This document shows, in pieces, positions 34,375 to 44,085 of a stretch of 64,000 nucleotides of DNA. Each line of letters begins with the position of its first letter. Position 1 is the first letter of the stretch. The stretch is from Lachnospiraceae bacterium EP-SM-12S-S03. GTDB taxonomy: Bacteria > Bacillota > Clostridia > Lachnospirales > Lachnospiraceae. Both the position numbers and the translations under genes were made by a program. The stretch lies in contig JAJBSL010000010.1 of assembly GCA_020540725.1 (NCBI GenBank), positions 21,406 through 85,405 of the forward strand, written 5' to 3'. Under the pieces are notes generated by a model that saw only the letters and a program-made list of their open reading frames with translations, was not told where the DNA came from and did no database searches.

Positions 34375-34417
34375 GATTTGGCATAATAAAAAGATAAGAA
34401 GAAAGAAGGGATAGTTT

Positions 34418-34777
34418 ATGGAAAAAATGGAAGTAGAATGTTGTGACTCTATACATTATCATACACAAACAATTCATAAGGTAGAAGAACATATGCCGAA
34501 GGAGCAGACCTTAAATGAACTTGCAGATTTGTTTAAAATATTTGGAGATGCCACAAGAATTAAGATGCTATATGTACTGCTGCAGTCGGAGATGTGTGTG
34601 TGTGATCTGGCAGAGATGCTTGGGATGACACAATCCGCCATTTCACATCAGCTTCGGGTGTTGAAGCAGATGAAGCTTGTGAAGAACAGGAGAGAAGGGA
34701 AGACCGTATTCTATTCCCTGGCAGACGGTCATATTCAGACGATTTTGAATCAGGGAATGGAACATATTTTAGAGTAA
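34418..34777 (+). CDS. ArsR/SmtB-family metal-sensing repressor (CadC/CzrA-like)
   Basis: A 119-residue winged-helix repressor. The HTH is SAISHQLRVLKQMKLV. Possible metal ligands are the CVC pair (Cys60, Cys62) in helix 3 with N-terminal Cys8/Cys9, as in CadC, and the helix-5 set Asp103, His105, His116, Glu119, which fits the CzrA/SmtB zinc site. It carries both types. The perfect operator before the efflux ATPase is its expected target. It follows the ATPase by 78 bases, separated by a hairpin. Confidence 0.93.
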   Translation: MEKMEVECCDSIHYHTQTIHKVEEHMPKEQTLNELADLFKIFGDATRIKMLYVLLQSEMCVCDLAEMLGMTQSAISHQLRVLKQMKLVKNRREGKTVFYSLADGHIQTILNQGMEHILE

Positions 34778-34788
34778 GAGGTAGAAGA

Positions 34789-35313
34789 ATGAAGATGAAA
34801 AAATTAGGTATCGTATTCTTGACGGTTTGTGTTATATTTCTTTCCGGATGTGCCAATGCTATGAAAGAGGGAACGGAGCATCTTGAACAGAAGGAATATA
34901 GTGAAGCCGTGAAATCATTTGAAGAAGTGATAAAAGGCGGGAAGAATGTGGGAGAGGCATATCATGGACAGGGCATTGCTTACTGGGAATTAAAGGAATA
35001 TGAGAAGGTGAAAGATGCATTGGAAAAAGCACTGGAAAACGGAGTGGAAGGAACTCCGAACATTTACCAGACTTTGGGAGGTGCATGTATGCAACTGGAA
35101 GAATATGACGAAGCACTTTCTTGTTACTGGAAAGGAATGGCCTGCGAAGGTCTGACGGAGGAACAACTTCAGGCAATGCTTTATAATGAAGTCATGGCCT
35201 ATGAAGGACTGAAAGACTGGGAGGGCGCTAAAGTGAAGATGGAAGCTTATGTGGCGAAGTACCCGGATGATACAGATGCACAGAGGGAAGCCGAATTTTT
35301 GGAAACAAGATAA
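34789..35313 (+). CDS. TPR-repeat lipoprotein
   Basis: A 174-residue lipoprotein: basic N-terminus, hydrophobic segment and lipobox LSGC (Cys21). The rest consists of tetratricopeptide repeats, for example GTEHLEQKEYSEAVKSFEEVI, GQGIAYWELKEYEKVKDALEKAL and GGACMQLEEYDEALSCYWKGM. It is predicted to be anchored outside the membrane as a protein-binding scaffold. It starts 11 bases after arsR and ends 25 bases before hflX; transcription with either is possible, but no functional link is evident. Confidence 0.85.
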   Translation: MKMKKLGIVFLTVCVIFLSGCANAMKEGTEHLEQKEYSEAVKSFEEVIKGGKNVGEAYHGQGIAYWELKEYEKVKDALEKALENGVEGTPNIYQTLGGACMQLEEYDEALSCYWKGMACEGLTEEQLQAMLYNEVMAYEGLKDWEGAKVKMEAYVAKYPDDTDAQREAEFLETR

Positions 35314-35338
35314 TAAAAGTAGAAACGGAATTATAGAA

Positions 35339-36586
35339 ATGGCAGAAATGATAGAGCTGAGAGAAGAAATTGAAAAAGTGATTCTTGTAGGAGTGAGTGT
35401 AGAAGATACGGATGACACAGAGAAATCGCTGGATGAACTGGAAGAACTTGCGAAGACGGCAGGAGCTGTGACCGTTGGAAGAGTCATTCAGAACCGGGAG
35501 ATGATCCATCCGGGAACCTATGTCGGAAAAGGGAAAATCGATGAGATCAAGGAACTTCTTTGGGAGACAGAAGCAACAGGGATTATCTGTGATGATGAAC
35601 TTACACCGGTGCAGCTTGGTAATCTGCAGGATGCGCTGGATGCGAAAGTCATGGACAGAACGCTGATTATCCTCGATATTTTTGCTGCCCGGGCTTCCAC
35701 TAATGAAGGGAAGATTCAGGTGGAGCTTGCACAGCTTAAGTACCGTCAGTCAAGACTTACCGGACTTGGGAAGTCTTTGTCAAGACTAGGAGGCGGAATT
35801 GGAACAAGAGGTCCGGGAGAGAAAAAACTGGAGATGGACCGAAGACTGATCAAAGGAAGAATTGCCCAGTTGAATCGGGAACTGAAAGATGTGAAAAGAC
35901 ATCGGGAAGTGACGAGAGAACAAAGAGGCCGTACGCGGATTCCGGTTGTAGCTATCGTGGGTTATACCAATGCGGGGAAATCCACACTTCTGAATAAACT
36001 AACCGGAGCAGCGGTACTTTCCGAAGACAAACTTTTTGCTACGCTGGATCCGACAACAAGAGGATTGAAGCTTCCGAGTAAGCAGGAAGTATTGTTTACG
36101 GATACGGTAGGTTTTATAAGGAAACTTCCGCATCATTTGATCGAGGCATTCAAAAGTACACTGGAGGAAGCAAAATATGCAGATATCATTCTTCATGTGG
36201 TAGATACATCCAATCCACAAATGGATGAGCAGATGTATATTGTATATGAGACATTGCGGAATCTGGGAGTAGAAGATAAGACGGTGATCACTGCGTTTAA
36301 TAAACAGGATCGGGAAGGTGCAGAAACAATTTTACGGGATTTTAAAGCGGATTACACAGTAAGGATTTCTGCAAAGACAGGATTTGGTCTGGAAGAACTT
36401 CTTGAGACCATTGAGAAAGTGCTCCGGGAATGTAAGATTGAAATCGAGAGGACTTACGATTACAGTGAGGCAGGAAAGATACAGTTCATTCGGAAATACG
36501 GAGAACTTTTGTCGGAAGAATACCGGGAAGAAGGTATTTATGTAAAAGCATTTGTACCAAAAGAAATATATGGGAAAATTTGTTAA
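35339..36586 (+). CDS. hflX: Ribosome-associated GTPase HflX
   Basis: A 415-residue GTPase that rescues or splits stalled ribosomes. The N-terminal HflX domain (GNLQDALDAKVMDRTLIILDIFAARA, GLGKSLSRLGGGIGTRGPGE) precedes the G domain: G1 GYTNAGKSTLLNKL, G3 DTVGFIRKLPHHL, G4 NKQD. The ATG at 35339 was chosen because upstream in-frame codons overlap the lipoprotein gene; its ribosome site is weak (ACGGA). A 9-bp hairpin follows the stop. Confidence 0.95.
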   Translation: MAEMIELREEIEKVILVGVSVEDTDDTEKSLDELEELAKTAGAVTVGRVIQNREMIHPGTYVGKGKIDEIKELLWETEATGIICDDELTPVQLGNLQDALDAKVMDRTLIILDIFAARASTNEGKIQVELAQLKYRQSRLTGLGKSLSRLGGGIGTRGPGEKKLEMDRRLIKGRIAQLNRELKDVKRHREVTREQRGRTRIPVVAIVGYTNAGKSTLLNKLTGAAVLSEDKLFATLDPTTRGLKLPSKQEVLFTDTVGFIRKLPHHLIEAFKSTLEEAKYADIILHVVDTSNPQMDEQMYIVYETLRNLGVEDKTVITAFNKQDREGAETILRDFKADYTVRISAKTGFGLEELLETIEKVLRECKIEIERTYDYSEAGKIQFIRKYGELLSEEYREEGIYVKAFVPKEIYGKIC

Positions 36587-36590
36587 AAAC

Positions 36591-36613
36591 GGAGGATTTC
36601 TTAGAAATCCTCC
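36591..36613 (+). terminator. Hairpin between hflX and addB
   Basis: GGAGGATTT pairs perfectly with AAATCCTCC around the loop CTTAG, five bases after the hflX stop. No T run follows; it could be a weak terminator or an mRNA-processing site. Confidence 0.55.
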
Positions 36614-36637
36614 TGTTGATTATATAGGAGAAAGAAT

Positions 36638-39600
36638 ATGGCACTGCAGTTTGTTTTCGGAAACTCGGGATCTGGGAAATCCCATTATTTACATAATTAT
36701 ATCGTGAAAGAGGCTATAGAACATCCAAAGAGGAATTATCTGGTTCTTGTGCCGGAACAATTTACAATGCAGACGCAGAAAGATTTGGTGATGGCACATC
36801 CGGATAAGGGGATCATGAACATAGATGTACTAAGTTTTGGACGTCTTGCTCACCGTATCTTTGAGGAAGTGGGAGGGAATGACCGCACAATTTTAGATGA
36901 TACGGGGAAAAGCCTTGTGCTGAGAAAGATTGCCGGGGATTATGAGCAGGAATTGAAGGTTCTTCGGGGAAATCTTAAGAAAAGAGGGTATATTGGAGAG
37001 GTGAAATCCATTATTTCCGAGTTTGCACAGTACAATGTGGATGAAAAGTCCATAAATCGTGTAGCGGAAAGTGTGGGAGAGCAGACGTATTTATACTGGA
37101 AACTGCAGGATATTTCGAAAGTATATCGGGGGTTCCATGACTATTTATCCGAAAAATATATTACGAATGAGGAATTGCTGGATGTGCTCTGCCAGGTAGT
37201 AAGGAAGTCAGCTATTTTGGAAGACAGTGTGATCGCCCTAGATGGTTTCACAGGATTCACGCCGGTGCAAGATCAACTTATACGGGAACTTTTACACATT
37301 TGCAAGGATGTCATTGTAACAGTGACGATAGATGGGAAGGAAGATCCATATACATTCCAACACCCATACCAGCTTTTTGCACTTAGTAAGCAGATGGTCA
37401 CATCCCTTGTGAGAATTGCGGGGGAGGAACGGGTTTCGATCAAAGATGCAGTTACGCTATATGGGAGAACGGTGTACCGTTTCCGGGGAAATGAGGCATT
37501 GGCCTTTTTGGAACAGAATCTGTTCCGATATTCCCAAAAGACATATGGGAAAAATCAAGGTACTATTTCTCTGCATTGCGGCAGGAATCCAAAGGAAGAG
37601 ACAGAGTTTGTTATGGGGGAAATCCGGCGTCTAATCCGTGAGCAGGGGTATCGCTATAGAGAGATTGCAGTGATTGCAGGAGATGTGTCGGTTTATGCAG
37701 ATGATATTCTGAAAGCAGCAGATATTTATGACATACCTATTTTCATGGATTACAAACGCAGTGTACTCTTGAATTCCTTTGTAGAGTACATTCGAAGTCT
37801 GCTTGCAATGATAGAACAGAATTTTACATATGAAAGTGTATTTCGTTTTCTGCGGACTGGACTTACTTCTTTTGCAAATGAAGAAATCGATGAACTGGAG
37901 AATTATGTGATCGCGTTGGGAATACGCGGATATAAAAAATGGGATGAGAAATGGGTACGAAAATATCCGGGGATGGATACACCCGAACTGGAACGCATCA
38001 ATGACATTCGCCAACGGTTTGTGGAAATGATCCGGGAAGTGGCCCATGTTTTGAAGAAGAAAAGAAAAACAGTAGAAGAGATTACCCTGGCTCTTCATAC
38101 ATTTTTTATGCAGGAAGATTTACAGAAGAAAGTTCAGAATTATGAGGAGCAATTCACAGAATCGGGGGATTTGTCTCTGGCGAAGGAATATGCGCAGATT
38201 TACAGGATTGTCATTGAGATTTTCGATAAGTTTATGGAGCTTCTGGGGGAGGAATATCTGGGGCTTAAGGAATACAACGATCTTCTGGATGCAGGATTGG
38301 AGGAAGCGAAGGTAGGCGTGATTCCGCCTGGAATTGATGAAGTAATGGTGGGAGATATTGAGAGAACCAGATTAAAAGATATTAAAGTGCTCTTCTTTTT
38401 AGGGGCGAATGATGTATATATTCCGGGGAACATGAAAGGAAGCGGACTTTTATCGGAGCAGGATCGTCAAGTTTTTGAAGAGGGAAAAGTAGCGCTTGCA
38501 CCGAATGGGAAGGAGAAGGTCTATACTCAGAAATTTTACTTATATCTGGATCTCACAAAGCCGTCAGATAAATTGTATATTTCATATAGTAAAGTGAGCG
38601 GGGAAGGGAAAAATATCAGACCAGCGTATTTGATTATGGATATACAGAAATTGTATCCGAATTTACATGTGGAAGAAGTAGAGAGAAGAGCGCTTGATGA
38701 AGTAGAATTTACGAAGAAGTCGGCGGTGAAGTATATCATTGCAGGAATCAGAAACCGGGGAGAAGAAATTACGGAGGAATGGTTGGAATTGTATGCCGCT
38801 TATAAGAAAGACCCTAAGTGGAATCTTGTAATGGACAAACTGATAGAGGCAGGATTTTACAGAAAGCAGGAAGCTTTGATTTCCCGGGAAGTGGCCAGAA
38901 AGATTTATGGAGAGAAGATGGAAGGAAGCGTTACAAGACTGGAGCGCTTTGCCGCTTGTGCTTTTGCGCACTTTCTGTCTTATGGATTGCGTTTGAAAGA
39001 ACGGAAAGAGTATCGGTTTGAAGCGGTGGATCTGGGAAATGTATTTCACAAAGCCATTGAGGTTTTCTCAAGAAATCTGGTGAAAAGCGGATATACATGG
39101 ACGACTTTGCCTGAAGAAACGGCAGAAGAGCTGATTGAAGAAAGTGTGGAGGAAAGTATTACGGATTATGGGAATACGGTATTGCAGAGTTCGGCGAGAA
39201 ATGAATATATAATCACACGCATCAAACGTATGATGCGCCGTACAGTATGGGCGCTTTCCAGACAGCTTGCAAAAGGGGATTTTGTGCCATCCGGATATGA
39301 GCTTTCTTTCCGCAGCGGTAAGATTGACCGGGTGGATGTATATGAGACACCGGAGAAAGTGTATGTGAAGGTTATCGATTACAAGACAGGAAGTAAAACG
39401 TTCAGTTTGTCTGCGCTTTACCATGGACTTCAGCTCCAGCTTGCGGTTTATATGAATGCGGCAGTGGAACTGGAAAGAAGAAAGCAGCCGGGGAAGAAAG
39501 TTGTACCTGCAGGAATCTTTTATTACCGTATGAAAGACCCTATTGTGGCCAAGGTCAAAGAAGAGGAATTGGAAAATGCTATTCTGGCGGAACTTCGCCT

Positions 39601-39970
39601 GGACGGTGTGGTCAATGCAGATGAGGAGGTGATCCGTCATCTGGACAGAGAATTTAGCGGAAATTCTCTTGTAATCCCTGTAGGCCGCAATAAGGATCAA
39701 AGTCTTTCCAAGACATCGAAAGCCTTTCCGGAAGAAGATTTTGAATTGATTGCATCTTATGTCAAAAAGACGGTGGATCGGATTGAAGAGGAGATACGAG
39801 AAGGTGACATTGAAGCATCTCCTTATGAAATGGGAACTTCCAAAGGATGTGATTATTGTGAGTTTTACGGAGTGTGTGGATTTGATGAGAGGATGGAGGG
39901 CTGTGAGTATAGGAAACTTGGGAAGATGAGTGACGAAGAAGTGTTGGAACATATGCGAGAGGAGATGTAA
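36638..39970 (+). CDS. addB: AddB subunit of the AddAB helicase-nuclease
   Basis: An 1110-residue protein. The N-terminal Walker A (FGNSGSGKSHYL), the helicase-like fold, and the C-terminal RecB-type nuclease domain with the VIDYKTGSKTF motif are visible. Four cysteines for the AddB iron-sulfur cluster appear: one in FAACAFAHFL and three in CDYCEFYGVC. With AddA it processes double-strand breaks for RecA loading and degrades foreign linear DNA. Length is normal. The addA start lies 7 bases after the stop, so the two are translated from one mRNA. Confidence 0.96.
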   Translation: MALQFVFGNSGSGKSHYLHNYIVKEAIEHPKRNYLVLVPEQFTMQTQKDLVMAHPDKGIMNIDVLSFGRLAHRIFEEVGGNDRTILDDTGKSLVLRKIAGDYEQELKVLRGNLKKRGYIGEVKSIISEFAQYNVDEKSINRVAESVGEQTYLYWKLQDISKVYRGFHDYLSEKYITNEELLDVLCQVVRKSAILEDSVIALDGFTGFTPVQDQLIRELLHICKDVIVTVTIDGKEDPYTFQHPYQLFALSKQMVTSLVRIAGEERVSIKDAVTLYGRTVYRFRGNEALAFLEQNLFRYSQKTYGKNQGTISLHCGRNPKEETEFVMGEIRRLIREQGYRYREIAVIAGDVSVYADDILKAADIYDIPIFMDYKRSVLLNSFVEYIRSLLAMIEQNFTYESVFRFLRTGLTSFANEEIDELENYVIALGIRGYKKWDEKWVRKYPGMDTPELERINDIRQRFVEMIREVAHVLKKKRKTVEEITLALHTFFMQEDLQKKVQNYEEQFTESGDLSLAKEYAQIYRIVIEIFDKFMELLGEEYLGLKEYNDLLDAGLEEAKVGVIPPGIDEVMVGDIERTRLKDIKVLFFLGANDVYIPGNMKGSGLLSEQDRQVFEEGKVALAPNGKEKVYTQKFYLYLDLTKPSDKLYISYSKVSGEGKNIRPAYLIMDIQKLYPNLHVEEVERRALDEVEFTKKSAVKYIIAGIRNRGEEITEEWLELYAAYKKDPKWNLVMDKLIEAGFYRKQEALISREVARKIYGEKMEGSVTRLERFAACAFAHFLSYGLRLKERKEYRFEAVDLGNVFHKAIEVFSRNLVKSGYTWTTLPEETAEELIEESVEESITDYGNTVLQSSARNEYIITRIKRMMRRTVWALSRQLAKGDFVPSGYELSFRSGKIDRVDVYETPEKVYVKVIDYKTGSKTFSLSALYHGLQLQLAVYMNAAVELERRKQPGKKVVPAGIFYYRMKDPIVAKVKEEELENAILAELRLDGVVNADEEVIRHLDREFSGNSLVIPVGRNKDQSLSKTSKAFPEEDFELIASYVKKTVDRIEEEIREGDIEASPYEMGTSKGCDYCEFYGVCGFDERMEGCEYRKLGKMSDEEVLEHMREEM

Positions 39971-39976
39971 CGGAAC

Positions 39977-42900
39977 GTGGAGTGGACAAAAGAACAACAA
40001 CAGGTTATCGACCTGAGGAACCGGAATATTCTTGTATCAGCGGCAGCGGGATCAGGGAAAACAGCGGTATTGGTAGAGCGGATTATTACAAGACTTACGG
40101 AAGATGCAGAGCCGATCAATGTGGATGAACTTCTGATCGTGACTTTTACAGAAGCGGCGGCATCGGAAATGAAAGAGAGGATTCTTCTTGCCATTGAGAA
40201 AAAATTGGAAGAAAAACCGGACAATGTTCATCTGCAAAGGCAGGCGTCATTGATCCATAGTGCGATGATTACGACAATCCACAGTTTTTGCCTTTCTGTG
40301 ATCCGGGAACATTTCCATACGATCGATCTTGATCCGGGGTTTCGAATCGGAGAAGAAGGAGAACTGAAACTTCTGAAAAAGGATGTGCTGGATGAACTTT
40401 TGGAAGAGGAGTATCGGAAAAATGAACCTGCGTTTCTTGCGTTTGTGGAGCGCTATGCTACAGGGCGGGATGATAGAAAACTGGAAGAACTGATTCTGCA
40501 AATTTATGAATTTTCAAGAAGTTACCCCAATCCTTCCAAATGGCTGCGCTCTTGCGAGAATGCTTATGAAGTGGAAAGTGTAGAAGATCTTCTGGAGAGT
40601 CCGGCAGGAAAACTGGTAACAGAAAACATAAAAAGATATGCCGAAGATGCGGTCTCTTTGTTGGAAGAAGGCGTCCGTATATGCGAAGAACCGGATGGTC
40701 CTTATATGTATAAGGAAACTTTGGAATCGGAAATGGAAGGATGGAAGTATTTTCTTTCTTCTGAAAATCTGCTGCATATGTTTGAACGAAGAGGAAAAGC
40801 AGAAGGTGGGAAACTGAAAGCAAACAGGGACAAGGGTGTATCCAAAGAACTGGCGGAACAGGTGAAAGACATTCGAAAGCAGACCAAAGCAGTTTTGACG
40901 GATATTACAAAGAATTATTTATTTCAAAGCCCGGAAGAAATGGTAGAAGATATTCAGGCCGCAAAGTCAACGGTGAAAGAACTGGTGTTTTTAGTGGAAG
41001 AATTTGCAGAATCATTTGAAGGAGCGAAGCGAAAACGTAATCTGATCGATTTTGGTGATATGGAGCAGCTTGCGCTTCGGATACTGACAGAAGAAAAGGA
41101 AGAAGAACTTTGTCCATCTCTTGTGGCAGAGGAGTATCAGAAACGGTTCCAGGAGATTATGATCGATGAGTATCAGGACAGCAATCTGATTCAGGAAGCT
41201 ATATTGACGAGCGTGTCTACGGTGAGCAAAGGAAAATACAATATTTTCATGGTAGGTGATGTGAAGCAGAGCATCTACAGATTCCGACTTTCAAGACCGG
41301 AGCTTTTTATGGAAAAGTATGACACCTATGCTCAGGATGAAAGTCAAAAACAAAGAATCGATCTGCACAAAAATTTCAGAAGCAGACGGGAAGTTCTCGA
41401 CAGTACCAACTTTGTGTTTCGACAGATTATGACAAAAGGTTTAGGAGGCATTTCGTATGATGAGAATGCGGCCTTATATTTCGGTGCGGATTATTATAAA
41501 GAAAATACAGGAAATGACACAGAAGTATTGATTGTAGATACCGATATTGAAATGCAGGAGGAGGAACAGGCAGGAGAAACCGCAAGGGAACTTGAGGCAA
41601 GAGCTGTGGCAAGAAGAATCAAAGAACTTGTAGGAAATCATACGGTTATGGATAAAGCAACCGGAGAGTTTCGAAAAGTACAATATAAGGACATTGTCAT
41701 ATTGACGAGAAGTTTAAAAGGGTGGACAGATGTATTCACAAAAGTACTGAACCGTGAAGGAATTCCAACGTATACGGGAAGCAGTGAAGGATATTTTGAA
41801 ACACTGGAAATCGAAACCGTATTAAACTATCTGCGGGTATTGGATAATCCGAATCAGGACATTCCGTTGGCGGCTGTTCTTGCATCGCCCATAGTCGGAC
41901 TGAACGGAGAAGAACTGGCGCAAATCCGAAGTTTCGACAAAGACTCGTTCTTTTTCCGTTGTGTGAGGGAATATTTTCTGGAAGGACCGGAGGGAAATAT
42001 AAAGGAGAAACTGAAGGCCTGCTTCCGACAGATAGAATACTTTCGGAGAAAGGTTCCGTACACGGCGATTCATGAACTGCTTTGGGACATTCTGGAAGAA
42101 ACAGGATATCGTTATATTGCAGCGGCTATGCCGGGAGGAGAGCAGAGAAGTGCAAATATCGATATGCTGTTGGAGAAAGCGAAAGCATTTGAAGGAACGA
42201 GTTACAAGGGACTTTTTAATTTTGTGCGATATATCGAGCAGTTGAAGAAATATGATGTGGATTACGGAGAGGCAAATATTGCGGATGAACAGGCAGATAC
42301 GGTTCGCCTTATGAGCATTCATAAGAGTAAAGGATTGGAATTTCCGATTGTATTTGTTGCCGGAATGAATAAGAAGTTTAATAAGATGGATATCACAAGA
42401 GAGGTAGTAGTCCATCCGGAACTTGGGATCGGTGTGGATTGTATCGATCTTGAGAAAAGGACGAAGACGCCTACATTTCTGAAGAAAGCGATCCAAAGAG
42501 AGGTACAGTTGGAAAATATCGGGGAGGAACTTCGTGTTCTTTATGTGGCCATGACCCGGGCGAAAGAAAAGCTTTTGCTTATCGGAAGTCTGCCGGGAGC
42601 AGAAAAGAAGATTGGAAGTTATGAAAATCTTCAGCATCGACAAGAAGAACAGCTATCTTTCAGCATGCTTTCGGGAGCAGGAAGTTATTTTGACTGGGTG
42701 CTTCCATGTTATCTGCGCTATCCCTGGAAAGAAACTTATCACCATGTGAAAGTTGTGGAATTTGAGCATCTTATATCAGAGGATATGTTTGAAACATTGG
42801 ATACTGTTTATACAAAGGAAATGTTGCTTGATTGGAAGGAAGAACGGGTGTTGCGACAAGATTTCAAAGAAAGGCTGGAAGAACAGTTTGCTTATCTGTA

Positions 42901-43570
42901 TCCCTATGAGAATGCCCGGCAAATGAAATTAAAGTTCACGGTGTCTGAATTGAAGAAGCAACAGTCAATGCCGGAGGAAAGCGGAGAACTATTATATAAG
43001 GAAGAAGAAATCATTCCACTGCTTCCGAAAAAGCTGCAAGAAGGAGGCAGTCTTACAGGAGCAGGAAGAGGTACTGCGTATCATAAAGTGCTGGAATTGC
43101 TGGATTTTCAGGATCATTATGATAAGGAACAGTTGGAGTTAGTGCTTGAAAAATTAGAAGGAAATAAAAAGATTTCCAAAGAAATGTATAAATCTATCCG
43201 ATCTTGGGATATCTTGAAATTCCTACAGACCAATGTGGCAAAGAGAATGCGTCAGGCGGCAGGAAAAGGGCAGTTGCACAAAGAACAACCTTTTGTGCTT
43301 GGTGTGAAAACATCAGAAGTCTATCCGGGAGACTTGTCAGATGAGATTCTTCTTATTCAGGGAATTATAGATGTCTGGTTTGAAGAAGAGGACGGTCTTG
43401 TAGTTCTGGACTATAAGACGGACCGGGTAAGCGAAGCGGAAGAGCTGAAAGAAAGGTATAGTGTCCAGTTGAACTACTATGCCCAGGCATTGGAGCGGCT
43501 TACGGGAAAACCGGTCAAAGAAAAAATCATATACTCGTTTGTATTGAGAGAAGAAATTCTCTGTAACTAG
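39977..43570 (+). CDS. addA: AddA subunit of the AddAB helicase-nuclease
   Basis: A 1197-residue UvrD-type 3'-5' helicase with a C-terminal nuclease. Motifs: Walker A SAAAGSGKTAVLVERI, IDFGDMEQLAL, Walker B DEYQDSN, GDVKQSIYRFRLSRPELF, MSIHKSKGLEFPIVFV, VAMTRAKEKL, and nuclease VLDYKTDRV. The start is a GTG seven bases after addB stops; the nearest GGAG is inside addB, so translational coupling is likely. The addB-addA order and lengths are as in Firmicutes. A terminator follows. Confidence 0.97.
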   Translation: MEWTKEQQQVIDLRNRNILVSAAAGSGKTAVLVERIITRLTEDAEPINVDELLIVTFTEAAASEMKERILLAIEKKLEEKPDNVHLQRQASLIHSAMITTIHSFCLSVIREHFHTIDLDPGFRIGEEGELKLLKKDVLDELLEEEYRKNEPAFLAFVERYATGRDDRKLEELILQIYEFSRSYPNPSKWLRSCENAYEVESVEDLLESPAGKLVTENIKRYAEDAVSLLEEGVRICEEPDGPYMYKETLESEMEGWKYFLSSENLLHMFERRGKAEGGKLKANRDKGVSKELAEQVKDIRKQTKAVLTDITKNYLFQSPEEMVEDIQAAKSTVKELVFLVEEFAESFEGAKRKRNLIDFGDMEQLALRILTEEKEEELCPSLVAEEYQKRFQEIMIDEYQDSNLIQEAILTSVSTVSKGKYNIFMVGDVKQSIYRFRLSRPELFMEKYDTYAQDESQKQRIDLHKNFRSRREVLDSTNFVFRQIMTKGLGGISYDENAALYFGADYYKENTGNDTEVLIVDTDIEMQEEEQAGETARELEARAVARRIKELVGNHTVMDKATGEFRKVQYKDIVILTRSLKGWTDVFTKVLNREGIPTYTGSSEGYFETLEIETVLNYLRVLDNPNQDIPLAAVLASPIVGLNGEELAQIRSFDKDSFFFRCVREYFLEGPEGNIKEKLKACFRQIEYFRRKVPYTAIHELLWDILEETGYRYIAAAMPGGEQRSANIDMLLEKAKAFEGTSYKGLFNFVRYIEQLKKYDVDYGEANIADEQADTVRLMSIHKSKGLEFPIVFVAGMNKKFNKMDITREVVVHPELGIGVDCIDLEKRTKTPTFLKKAIQREVQLENIGEELRVLYVAMTRAKEKLLLIGSLPGAEKKIGSYENLQHRQEEQLSFSMLSGAGSYFDWVLPCYLRYPWKETYHHVKVVEFEHLISEDMFETLDTVYTKEMLLDWKEERVLRQDFKERLEEQFAYLYPYENARQMKLKFTVSELKKQQSMPEESGELLYKEEEIIPLLPKKLQEGGSLTGAGRGTAYHKVLELLDFQDHYDKEQLELVLEKLEGNKKISKEMYKSIRSWDILKFLQTNVAKRMRQAAGKGQLHKEQPFVLGVKTSEVYPGDLSDEILLIQGIIDVWFEEEDGLVVLDYKTDRVSEAEELKERYSVQLNYYAQALERLTGKPVKEKIIYSFVLREEILCN

Positions 43571-43575
43571 AAAGC

Positions 43576-43634
43576 TGAAGCAGGATATCAAACACATGGC
43601 GACATGCATTGTGCGGTATCCTGCTTCATCTTTT
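43576..43634 (+). terminator. Terminator of addBA
   Basis: TGAAGCAGGATATC pairs with GGTATCCTGCTTCA (one G-T, 25-nt loop), followed by TCTTTT. It closes the addBA operon. Confidence 0.8.
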
Positions 43635-43683
43635 GTGTACAGAAAAAATTTAAAATCTTCATAATTTCTTAAATAATATTATA

Positions 43684-43712
43684 TTGACTATATATATTAT
43701 ACATCGTATAAT
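43684..43712 (+). promoter_or_regulatory. Promoter of the PadR-DUF1700-DUF4097-PspC operon
   Basis: TTGACT (43684-43689) and TATAAT (43707-43712) at 17-base spacing, close to consensus. The -10 lies within the right arm of a palindrome. Confidence 0.85.
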
Positions 43713-43715
43713 ATA
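43693..43715. promoter_or_regulatory. Candidate PadR operator
   Basis: A perfect inverted repeat TATATTATAC-ATC-GTATAATATA covers the spacer and the whole -10. Occupancy would block RNA polymerase. The PadR protein encoded 47 bases downstream is the natural candidate; binding is inferred. Confidence 0.6.
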
Positions 43716-43761
43716 GCCATAAAAATAATATTACACAAAATTTACCGAAAGGAGTGGGGAC

Positions 43762-44085
43762 ATGGTATTTAATACGGGAGCAGCCCTTCTCGATGCGGTA
43801 GTACTTGCAGTTGTGTCAAGGGAGCCGGAAGGGACATATGGATATAAAATCACACAGGATGTGCGCCAGGCTTTGGAAGTTTCAGAATCCACGTTATATC
43901 CGGTACTTCGGAGATTGCAGAAGGATGAATGTCTGGAAGTATATGATATGCAGTTTGATGGAAGAAACAGAAGATACTATCAATTGACAGAGAAAGGGAT
44001 GGCACAACTTAATCTCTATCGTGTGGAGTGGAAGAATTATTCGAAGAAGATCAGTGAGATATTTGAGGGAGGTGCGGAAGTATGA
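43762..44085 (+). CDS. PadR family transcriptional regulator
   Basis: A 107-residue PadR repressor: VVSREPEGTYGYKITQDV, SESTLYPVLRRLQKD and RRYYQLTEKG form the winged helix. It overlaps the next gene by four bases and heads an operon of envelope proteins, the typical PadR-DUF1700-DUF4097-PspC set of clostridia. This is the second PadR/HAAS cassette of the window (the first at 818). A palindrome over its promoter indicates autorepression. The inducing signal is probably envelope stress, by analogy only. Confidence 0.93.
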   Translation: MVFNTGAALLDAVVLAVVSREPEGTYGYKITQDVRQALEVSESTLYPVLRRLQKDECLEVYDMQFDGRNRRYYQLTEKGMAQLNLYRVEWKNYSKKISEIFEGGAEV

